This document shows positions 26,084 through 36,100 of a stretch of DNA of 64,000 nt, piece by piece. The translations under genes were made by a program, and so were the position numbers. This stretch comes from Cornus controversa. Lineage: Eukaryota > Streptophyta > Magnoliopsida > Cornales > Cornaceae. The number at the start of each line of letters is the position of its first letter. The stretch's first letter is position 1. The stretch lies in contig CM048846.1 of NCBI GenBank assembly GCA_026545225.1, positions 83,469,270-83,533,269 of the forward strand, written 5' to 3'. The notes below the pieces were generated by a model. That model was not told where the DNA came from and made no database searches. It worked only from the letters and a program-made list of their open reading frames with translations.

Positions 26084-26930
26084 TAGACGTCTTGCCTTTT
26101 ACATGTAGACGTCTAGTTGCAATTTTTATTTTTCATGTAGACGTCTTGGCCTTAACGTATTGAGAAATTGGCACTCTCTGTTCGACAGAAGGGTAAGACG
26201 CCTTGTCAAAATAAGTAGACATTTTATTGGCATTCTCTGAGAACTTTGCCAACTTACAATGGGAAGATATCTTGTTCTAGCACATAGACATCCTGTGACC
26301 TAGGAAGCATGGACACGGACACAGGACACGGGTACGACACGATACGGACACGGCGATACGGGAAATTTTAAAAAAATAGGACACGGACACGGCGAGGATA
26401 CGGCTATAAAATAATAATATAATATATTAATATATATTAATTATTCAATAAAAAAAATACTACATTACATAAATACTTCAATTCATCATCAAACAATTAA
26501 AAACCAAACAAACTTATAAACAAAAATAGACAAATATATTAAAATAAATTAAAGAACCAAACTTATGGTGTTTTCTATATATATTTAGCTTAGATTTTAA
26601 TCATAATTTAGTATCATTTAATTTTCATTCGAAATATTTGAATATACATCACTGCTATGAAGTGTCCGATACGTCTTCGAGGAGTGTCCAAGAAGTGTCC
26701 AAGAAGTGTCCGAGAAGTGTCCTAAAAAGAAAAATGTCAGGACACGGGTACGAAGTGTCCGACACGTGTCCGCGGAGTGTCCGAGTGTCCGACACGGGTA
26801 CGGCACCCTCGGTGAAGTATCCGTGCTTTCTAGCCTGTGACCAACACCTGATACTTAGACACTTGAATACTTTGTTTGGCTACATCATCATGGTATAGAC
26901 GTCTTATAACAACAAGTAGTCGTCTTGTCA
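26084..26930. repeat. Degenerate TAGACGTCTTG motif array
   Basis: TAGACGTCTTG or close variants occur at about 26,084, 26,106, 26,138, 26,193, 26,216 and 26,285. They continue at about 26,895 and 26,917 on the other side of the MITE at 26,300-26,833. Spacing is irregular (22-70 bp). The core AGACGTCT is itself palindromic. The array must predate the MITE that splits it. Confidence 0.6.
26300..26833. mobile_element. hAT-like MITE, GCACGGACAC family, copy 4 (best preserved)
   Basis: Ends CTAGGAAGCATGGACACGG and CGGTGAAGTATCCGTGCTTTCTAG are inverted repeats, shown here by their first and last bases only. The 8-bp flank CCTGTGAC is identical on both sides (26,292-26,299 and 26,834-26,841), which is strong evidence for a hAT-type insertion. 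The right part holds tandem AAGTGTCCGAG units and the left part ACACGG-type units. It is reversed relative to the 35.8-kb copy. Confidence 0.88.
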
Positions 26931-26934
26931 ATTC

Positions 26935-27640
26935 ACAGATTTAGATTTGAAAACTTTTAAGTGTTGAAGTGATGCCATATGACCCCAATGACTTTTTTGC
27001 CCTTTTCATGAAAATCATTTAAGTCTATAGGCTAAGTTATTTTCCTAAGGACCCTTCGAAAATGTTAATTTGTATTTTAGAACTTTGGTTCGTATTTTTA
27101 ATTCTAAGTGCTGAGCTTTTGAATCATAATGCATCAAACATTATTTTACAAATATTCTAGCTCTCACCAACCCCCCTATTCCGAACTAGATCTTCAACTT
27201 TTAATTCCTTCACCAGATACTTCTGATCTCAGATAAGTATGAGCATTCATTCCATGGATCTACTTGTACTTGAGTCCTATGAAAAATCCTGAAATTCACC
27301 ACACTCAAGTAGATTATCAAATTCTCACATTAATATGTTGTTATCATAAAAAAATGCCAAGATGCCCATTGCTTGAAACCTTAGGGTTAACAATTGATGG
27401 ATGATTAATGATTATTTATTCTCGAGAATAATATTATGATCGATTTATTATGCACGATTTGTTATATGCCACACACACATATATATATTTGTGCACAAAA
27501 GATTGTTTATTTGATTATGGCAGAAAGGGGGACTAATGGTAGTTTATGGCTTAAAGCAATTATGACTTTAAGCAAAGTCCCAATGCGGTAATAGTTGTTA
27601 AAAACTTAAAGAGGTTAATGTTTTAAGCAAGACAACCTTG
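26935..27640. other. Intergenic DNA
   Basis: No gene or bounded element was recognised. Confidence 0.5.
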
Positions 27641-27647
27641 CTCACAC

Positions 27648-29386
27648 TGTAACAGCCCACTCCACCACATGGTATAATATTGTTCGTTTTGGACTAAGTC
27701 CACACGGTTTTATTCTTGAGTTTTACCTCAAAAGGTTTCATACCATTTGGAGAGAACACCACATATAAGTATGTACATCCCCTTATCCACACCCAGGCGA
27801 TGTGTGATTAAGCACATTGTAGCCTACCAGTGTGGTAGCTCGTCTAGTGTTTCTTGCACCCACTCACAAGTATCACCACAATCCACCCCCCCTAGAAGGC
27901 CCGACGTCCCTGTCGTCATATTTTTGGCTGGGTCAGGCTCTGATACCATTTGTAATGGCCCACTCCACCACATGGTATGATATTGTCCGCTTTAGACTAA
28001 ATTGTGAGTTACGCGGTACGGAAGCGGTTGCGAAAAGTATTTTAGAACCTAGAGGGAGGGTGAATAGGATCACTTGCTCGTTTACTTAATTTTTAATTAA
28101 TTCAATTTTAAGTCCAATTAATCAAACAATTAAAGCAAGCAAATAAATAAAGTGCAAGTAAAGAAAAGAATGCACCAGATATACGTGAAAACCCAAGGCG
28201 AGAAAAACCACAGAGGGAGGCGGCACGCCTCAAGAAACCAATTCACTATGATGAAGCAAAGTACAACAGACTCTGTCTCAGTCTCACACCCCTCTTCACT
28301 CTGTCAAGGATCTGATGCGGAACACCTCAAGCTTATGATTGCGACAACATGTCCAACTGCTGCAGACTTTCGGCTAACGTCACCACTCTTACAGAAAGGT
28401 TGCTGGAAGAACCAAAATACTCAGCAAGTATTTTGTTCCCTTCGTAGTGCAATCTAGTTACTTTTCTTCCTCAGCAAGTAAGCAAGCGAAGAACCTTCAA
28501 TCCAATGTTCTGATCAACAAATAGATTTGATGCAGTCTCTAAGCAGCTAATCAGAAGTAGAACACCATCTTAAATATCACTCGTGTAGTATGGATGTGTG
28601 TTCTTAAAAATATATAGTCCTAATTATATTGTATATACTTTATCTCTCTAAAAATATTAATTTTCAGGCTTATTTTGTAGAGAAAATATGAATACATATA
28701 TATAGGCAAGGAAGTCCTAATTCTACTTGAAAAAGAAGTTGAATACCAAAATAAAAGTTTCCTAGAAGTTTCAAATCCAATAGGAATCAGAATTTTCGTC
28801 AAAATCTATTTCCTATTTGGAACAGGCTAAGTTGGACCGGTGCCAAATAAATAGGACCAGTGGGACTTTTTGAAAACCTGCAGAAACTAAACTGCCGAAA
28901 AAAGTTAGATTTGTCCTAAATATTGGGGACCGGTCCTACTTTAAAAATTCTTAAATTTTGCATTTAAACTTTGGTTTTTCAAAATAGGCTCAGAACTAAA
29001 AAGTGCAGAGTGTCCTCACCATACCTACCTGTACTATATGGTGTTCTAACTGATTTGTCGGCTTCCATGCACTTGAGTGTCAGCTCGAAGATGTCGACGA
29101 TCGATACAAAGAATAATCCAAAAGTTACAACTCAATCAATCAGGTTTTGATCACCGAAATATGCCAATTACAAATTTATATCTCACATAAATCTGCATGG
29201 TTTTGTTCTTGGGTTTTACCCTAAAAGACCTCATACCATTTGAAGATAACACACTACATATAAGCACATCCCCTTCTCCACACCTAAGCAATATGGGATT
29301 GAGCACCCTATAACTTGCCAGTGTGGTAGCTCGCTCAGTGTCTCTCGCACCCGCCCACATCACATCCGCCCACAAAGGTCACCACA
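27648..29386 (-). mobile_element. TRIM-type small LTR retroelement, interrupted by a solo LTR
   Basis: Two similar LTR copies of about 230 bp lie here. One runs from 27,648 (TGTAACAGCCCACTCC on the + strand). The other starts at 27,951 (TGTAATGGCCCACTCC), is split, and resumes at 29,193. Between them GCTCTGATACCA (27,937-27,948) is the complement of the tRNA-Met primer-binding site seen in many plant LTR elements, so the element reads on the minus strand. CACAC flanks both ends (27,643-27,647 and 29,387-29,391), fitting a 5-bp target duplication, though it is low in complexity. No coding domain: a non-autonomous fossil. Confidence 0.7.
28003..29187. mobile_element. Solo LTR, 1,185 bp
   Basis: It begins TGTGAGTTACGCGG and ends ATATCTCACA, with TAAAT on both sides (27,998-28,002 and 29,188-29,192), the 5-bp duplication of an LTR element. 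It sits inside one LTR of the TRIM element, whose sequence continues correctly on the other side, which proves the insertion. A related solo LTR lies at 36,782-38,247. There is no internal region, so recombination between two LTRs probably removed it. The lineage (Copia or Gypsy) is not determined. Confidence 0.82.
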
Positions 29387-29682
29387 CACACGATATAAAA
29401 TGCTTCTACTTACAAGAAAATGATAAAGTGACTTAAGACATTATGTTAGCTAATCTTAAGAGGACCAATATGGAAGGATGCATAAATGATCACAACTGTA
29501 TGTAATTTCCACTCCACACTTGTTCATAGTATGATATTGCCTGGGTCGGTAAGATTGTAGGCACTTTGACTATGTATGGTCTTATGTCAACTTAAATGTA
29601 ATGATTTGCATGATTGGGTGCTTATGATTTTATTTGATAAGCAAAGGTCTAATATATTGTTATCTATTTCATTTCATTTTAG

Positions 29683-31251
29683 GTAAATATCATTGACACC
29701 CTTGAGGTTTGATGTATTGTCATGCGACTACAACTTCGTGAAATTTCGTCACAAAAATTCCATGTGGTTTGTTCCATATATCACAAACACCCCCTCCCAC
29801 CAAAAGTATATGGTGTTAGAGCATTTTTTTACAGTGAAAAGACGTTACTATCCTTTCATTTCTGACCTAATTCTTTTGAATAATAAATTTACTCATTTAA
29901 CCTTGTGTAATGGACCATAATATCCCTTTAAACAACCCTACATATATACCATAAAGCCCATATTTTTTGGACAAAAAAACCAACAATAAGAGTTACCAAA
30001 TCATTAAAAATTGGACATATATGTAATTTAAAAATCCTACCCTCCCCATTTTCTCTTTATATCATTTTGGCCTCATCTAATGTCCACCCTAACCATCCTA
30101 CGTCATCACTAACCACCACAAAACCCACCACCCAATCCAGCGGCACCACCACCACCCCAACCATCCTAGTCCCACACTTGGCAACGCCACCACAACCACA
30201 GTCAACAACACCACCACAATCCCAACCCACACCAGGACCACCACAATTCCCAGCCCCACACTAGCGGTGCCAACACAACCATAGTTGACACCACCACCAC
30301 CATCCCAACCCACATTGGTGGCACCACAATCCCCATCCCCACATATGCAGCGGCACCACAACCATAATAGACACCACCATCCCAACCCACATTGGCGACA
30401 ACAAATCTTCACATTCTCTCTATATATATATGTACACACGTACATACGGTATGTAACAAAGAGGGAGAGAGAGAATAAAATTGTTGTCTCATCTAACCAT
30501 CAGAGCAACAACTTTAGAGGGTCGATGTTGTTAGATTCATCCATTGACAATGCCATCACCATCCCAACCCATATCAGCGGCAACAAATCTCCATATTCTC
30601 TCTCTACATATATATACACACATACATACTATGTAACAGAGAGGGAGAGAAAGAGAGGGAGAATGAAATTGTTGTCTCATCCAACCATCGGAGCAACAAC
30701 TTCAGTGGGTCAACGTTGTCAGATTCCTCCATCGATGGTGCCATCAAATTGTTGGAGGTAATCTTCTGGCTACTCATCCAGTGCCTCGTCATCGACTTCA
30801 AAGAAAGTGAGTTAGAGAGAGAAGTCTTAGAGATAATTAGGTTTAGATTTATTTTGATTTCTAATTACACTAATAGAATTGGTTTTTTCTGGTTCAATAT
30901 GGATTTTGGATTTTTTTTTTTTATACATACAACAAGTAGAATGAGAGCTAATTTTTTTATGATTAGGGGTGGTGGCTGTGGTTGGTGGCGGTAGTTATGG
31001 TTGTCGTTGGTGGCAGTGGTTGGAGGAGGAGATGAGAGAGAAAGAACAGTGGCGGTCATGAGGGAGAATTTTGTCATTTTTTTATTCTGATATTTTTGTA
31101 TTAAAATCCATTTAAATAATCAGGGGCATTTAGGACATTTCACTTATTAAAAAATTAAAAATTCTGATAGGGGGTGTTGGTGATGAAATTACACAAAGTT
31201 GTAACCGCATGACAATACATCAAACTTCAGGGGGTGTCAGTGATATTTATC
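29683..31251. mobile_element. Mutator-like non-autonomous element, ~1.57 kb, CCA-rich interior
   Basis: Terminal inverted repeats are at least 50 bp. The left arm holds TATCATTGACACCC then TTTGATGTATTGTCATGCG, and the reverse complement of the right arm holds TATCACTGACACCCCC then the same TTTGATGTATTGTCATGCG. Flanks TTTCATTTTAG and TTTTCATTTTG suggest a 9-10 bp duplication. The interior at 30,060-30,420 is rich in CCACC and CCCAACC. A stretch of about 180 bp at 30,400-30,540 is repeated at 30,580-30,720. Open frames here (up to 158 codons) follow the repeat composition and are not called genes. Confidence 0.75.
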
Positions 31252-31510
31252 TTTTCATTTTGTTTGTTTTGTTTTGTGGCCACATATAGTATATTTAAAT
31301 CTGGAATATTGGTTTTTGAATTGTTTTCTAAAACTTAAAAATAATGACATATACAACCCAAATGAGAGAATGTAAGATTTTTTTATTAAAAGATGTGGAT
31401 ATTATAATCATTATATTTTGGTTTGCAAAAAGCAGATTGGTTGGAATGCTTGAAGATTTCGAAAATTTCATGGTAGATTGGGACGAAAATGAATCTAGAA
31501 ATATTATCAC

Positions 31511-31979
31511 GACAAAATGATTGTCATACTCACTTCTATATTATTGCACTCATTTTTAAAATAAAAAGACATAAAAATGATGAAATAGCACCATTGTCCA
31601 TTAAATTTTTTTTTTCATAATTCACAATTTAATGTCCCTCTTTTGACATCTTTGTTTTTGTTTTTTGTTTTTGAAAGTTCAAGCAAAGATACATGCACCC
31701 ATTGATCATACATACACCCATTGATCATACCATCCAAGCTAATAATGCATGACAAAATGATTGTCATACTCACTTCTATATTATTGCACTCATTTTTAAA
31801 ATAAAAAGACATAAAAATGATGAAATAGCACCATTGTCCATTAATTTTTTTTTCATAATTCACAATTTAATGTCCCTCTTTCGACATCTTTGTTTTTGTT
31901 TTTGAAAGTTCAAGCAAAGATACATGCACCCATTGATCATACATACACCCATTGATCATACCATCCAAGCTAATAATGC
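31511..31979. repeat. Tandem duplication, 240-bp unit
   Basis: GACAAAATGATTGTCATACT starts copies at 31,511 and 31,751, which are almost identical over 229-240 bp. Each copy also contains a smaller internal repeat, ATACACCCATTGATCAT. The near-identity shows a recent duplication. Confidence 0.93.
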
Positions 31980-32475
31980 TCATTGGTGTGCAAGTGTTTG
32001 GGCATTTTTGTAACTTCAAATTATTTGTTTTCTGATCCATAAGCGATACTTGTGAAAGATCAAATAGTATTTGGGATGCAGCCTCTAGAGAACTTTCCAT
32101 TTTCATAAAAGTTTGCCACTTTTTACAAACACAACTTAAAAAAACTAGATTTAAGATTTAACAAAAATTTCTACTACACTGGTTTTTTTTTTTTTTTTTG
32201 TCACTGGACATAAATGTTTTGATTATGGGAATATTGATCACAACAAAATGATCGTCATACTCACTTCTATATTCTTGCACTCGTTTTTTTAAAAGAGAAA
32301 AGAAAAAAAATGAAATGAGACAATTGTCCATAAAAAAATTTCATAATCCACACTTTAACACATCCCTGTTTGGTCATTTTTGTAACTTGAAACGATTTGT
32401 TTTTTTGATGTAGAAATGATCCTTGTTAAAGACCAAATAGTATTGGATACAGTCTCTAAAGAATTTTTCCTAAAT
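31980..32475. repeat. Diverged third copy of the upstream tandem repeat
   Basis: From 32,241 (CAACAAAATGATCGTCATAC) to about 32,470 the sequence follows the order of 31,751-32,100, including GGCATTTTTGTAACTT-like sequence, a CAAATAGTAT word and a CTCTA-AGAA ending. It is more diverged than the two 240-bp copies. The larger unit was therefore duplicated first, and the 240-bp step came later. Confidence 0.7.
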
Positions 32476-32603
32476 ATTCTCCCCTATTAATCGACTCATT
32501 TCATAAAAGTTCGTCCGTGGAATGTAAGGTTATAAAAGAGGAGTTCAACATCAAATTCCATTATGACATAAGGTTGTTGGTTTTATATAAATTCATGTAC
32601 TAG

Positions 32604-32882
32604 TAAAATATCAACTTTTGTGTTTACATTTAAATAAAAGATTTATGAACGACTTCAATTCTTATTACCCATTCAAGCCTCAAAAAAGAAGAATACATAC
32701 ATTTATATGTATACGAAATATTAACTTTTGTGTTTATATTTGAATAAGATATTTATGAATGACTTCAATTCTTATACCCATTCAAGCCTGAAATAGAAGA
32801 AATAGCTTTTGTGTTCATATTTGAATAAGAGATTCATGAATGACTTCAATTCTTATCACCCATTCAAGCCTGAAAAAGAAGA

Positions 32883-32900
<18 letters not shown>
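32604..32900. repeat. Three tandem ~90-105-bp repeats upstream of the deacetylase gene
   Basis: AACTTTTGTGTTTACATTT, AACTTTTGTGTTTATATTTG and AGCTTTTGTGTTCATATTTG start three units at about 32,612, 32,722 and 32,804. Each continues with GACTTCAATTCTTAT and CCCATTCAAGCCT. The third ends in (CATA)n. The array lies about 200-500 bp upstream of the start codon, inside what is probably the promoter region. Confidence 0.88.
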
Positions 32901-32915
<15 letters not shown>

Positions 32916-32989
32916 TGAAATATTTTAAAAAGTAAAAAACAAGCCAAAAAGACCTGCTCGTACTTAACAAAAAAATGCCCGGTCAATGC

Positions 32990-33103
32990 CCGCTGTGTAT
33001 GTATGTATATATACACACCCCCGCGCACCCCTATCAATGCCCGGTCTATACTCTATAGCAACTCTCTCTCTCTCTCCTTCCTCTGTTCACAGTGCCTCTC
33101 ACA
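32990..33103 (+). promoter_or_regulatory. Likely core promoter and 5' leader of the deacetylase gene
   Basis: A TATA-like run (GTATATATACAC, about 33,003-33,014) is followed by sequence leading to a CT-rich pyrimidine patch (CTCTCTCTCTCTCTCC, 33,063-33,078), a common feature of plant core promoters and leaders. The start codon context is ACAATGGCT, close to the plant consensus. The transcription start itself cannot be read from sequence. Confidence 0.5.
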
Positions 33104-36100
33104 ATGGCTACTTCTTCTGTTAAGGCAGCACTGGGTGGCCTCAACAAAGACTCCTTTGTGACCCTCCTCTCGAAGCTCATCGGAGAGTCCAAGTACGTAC
33201 AGAACAACCCACCGGACCTCATCCCAGAAGAGGACAGAATCGTCAGGCACGTGCTCGACGTCCTCCTCCCCTTCAGCACCACCACCGGCGGTGGCCCACT
33301 CATCATCAACCATGTCACCTACAAACCCCATAGAGGCAACCTGATTGTGGAGTACCCTGGAACTGAGCCAAACAAGATCTTGTCTTTCGTTGGAATGCAC
33401 ATGGATGTTGTCACTGCTAATCCTGACGAGTGGGTCTGTTTCTCTCTCTCTCTAATTCTATTCATAGTTTTTGGCTTTTATTTTTTCTGGGTTTGATCTG
33501 ATCTTGGCTTACAATTTATCTTTTTGTCAGTTCGCCCATTGGAATTCCTCTGTATATGCAGTCTGTTTTTTATTTATTGATTTGGTCTTTTTTTTTTTTT
33601 TTTTCTGGGTTTAATCTTGATAAGCTTTGGAACTTGACTTGTTTTGTCATATTATGGCTGATTTAATTCAAAGAATCTAAATTACTAATAATAAGCTTTG
33701 GAACTTCTGTTTCTCGCTCTCCATTTTTGAAATTCCAGGCACTTTACCATGTGGAGGTATTTATTTAAACTAAAAGTGGAGTGCCAATGAATTTTTGCAG
33801 CTTTGTTTTGGCTTCTTGATATTTTGCATTATCTTTTCTGGGGTTAATTTGAATTTGCTTGAGCCTTCTAAATTTGTTTGTCTAAAGTCGAATGACTTTC
33901 ATGCACCATATGTTTGTTATGTAGGATTTTGATCCGTTCACAATGAGCATTGATGGGGATAAACTTCGTGGCCGTGGAACAACTGATTGTTTAGGGCATG
34001 TTGCTCTTGTAACTGAGCTTATGAAGAAGCTGGGGGAGTCAAAGCCAAAATTGAAATCCTCTGTGGTTGCTGTTTTCATAGCCAGTGAAGAGAACTCATC
34101 CATTCCAGGGGTTGGTGTAGATGCACTAGCAAAAGATGGATTGCTTAGTAAATTAAAGCATGGTCCCCTGTGAGTAGTTAAAATCTCCTATAAGAAACTC
34201 AGAAATGGAGCATTTTTTAAAATGATACATGGTAACCTCAATTTGTTTTTAGTGCACTGATTAATCACTCTCTCTGGTTCCGTGCAGCTTTTGGATTGAC
34301 ACAGCAGATAAACAACCTTGCATTGGTACTGGTGGTGTGATTCCTTGGAAACTTCTTGTCACTGGAAAGCTTTTTCACAGTGGTCTAGTTCACAAGGTAC
34401 TCCTTTCCACTGTTGGTGTGTAGTATCACATGCTAACATTTGGTGCAAACAGCTTCATTAGACGAAATATAAGAACTAATTTGCAGCCTTTTCTTTTCAA
34501 AATACTGAGAGGAGAATTATTTGTGTGGAAAGTACCCCATAAGTTTGGTTGTGGATAGAAAAACAATAAAAATATATTTGCTCTTCTAATGACTTAGAAA
34601 GACTCCCATACTTTTCCCAATTTCATTCTTCAAGTCTAACCCCGACTTTGAAGTTAAGCATATGTACGAAACTGCAATTGTTGCCACTGACAACTCACTT
34701 ATCCCCCTAGTTGGGCTGTGTGAAGCCTAGACAAACCTCCTTTGGCCTAGTCCATGGCTTAGGGATGTTGTTAAGGGTCTTGTTTTTTGTTATCAAAAGT
34801 ACTACGATGCCCTCATCGAGCTTGTCTAAGAACTTCCGCACTTGCTTCTCAGATTGTCACAATGTTACATGTCATTTCTAACTTGCCTCACCTTATCTAC
34901 AACCCTTTCATTGCACTAGATAGTTTAGATGGCGGTTCTTCTATCAGGATCCTTCTCACACTGTACAGATATTGTTTGCATTACACCCTCTTGGCACTGA
35001 CAGTTTTAAAACACATCTACACAAGTAGGAGGCATGCCCTTTTATAAGCCACATTACCCACTTCTTTGTTGACCTCAAAGAGACCATCATACTTAGGGAT
35101 CAACCCATGGTGAACTGTCTTACTACTGATCTTCTAAATCTGTGGAGTTAGTTTGTGCGACATCTTGTCACCAACCTGAAACTCCTAGGAACGCTTGTAT
35201 TTGTCTGCATACTTCTTTATGCGTCTGACAAGGCTGTGTTGCTCCTCGTCCAAGATCTTCGGCTTTGAGCAAGCAAATCTGTATGTCGTGAGGCACTTGC
35301 CTGTTGTTTTTTGCAAGGCCACCTCTTGTGGAGTTCGAGTTTGTTGACCAGTAGCCAACTAATGGGGTCCTGCCAGCTCTGAGGATTGCTGCAGGTTGTA
35401 GCAGAACTGTGCCTTCTCCAGCAACTCCACCCAATTTTTTTGACTTGCCATCACGTAATGCTAGGGATATCTTCCATCAACTGATTTATCCTCTTGGTCT
35501 GACTATATATCTGAGGATGATTAGCTATGGAGAACTTCAACTCTGGACCCATCAAGGTAGAGAAAACCGTCCAGAAACAGCCAGTGAACCTAGCATCTTG
35601 TTACTGATTATATCTTCCAACAAAACTAAAGTATTTGACCACATGCTTCTAGAACAATTTTACTGCTATATCTGTTGGACTGGCATGTGGTGCTTCAATA
35701 AACACTATACATTCTTGTATCTAGTAATTCTGGATAACATGTCATGGTGGTCCATTAGATCCTGGGAATTGGTTTTGCTCATATGGTGTAACTATGTTTA
35801 CTATATCCCTAGGAAGCACGGATATACCTAAAAAGGCAAAGAATCCGTGTCGGACACGGATACGCGTCGGACATGCCCCGCCATGTGTCGGACACACCAA
35901 AAAACGTGTATGATTTTTTTTTATTTTTTTGAATTTTCGGATACGGCTCGGACACGGTGCGGATACGCGTCCGACTCGGTTTGAATTTTCGGACACGGCA
36001 CGGACACATGCTGGACACGCCAATTTTTTTTTTCTCTTTTTCCTCTTGTTTTCATGAATCTTCTCTCTTCCATGGATTCTTACTTTATTTTTTACTAATC

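Noticed and set aside
30285-30761. A 158-codon open frame as a gene
   Set aside because: It lies inside a TIR element, crosses an internal duplication, and its residues follow CCA and TA repeat composition.
31511-32900. A CRISPR-like array
   Set aside because: The repeats are long, directly adjacent tandem duplications without unique spacers, in a plant nuclear setting.
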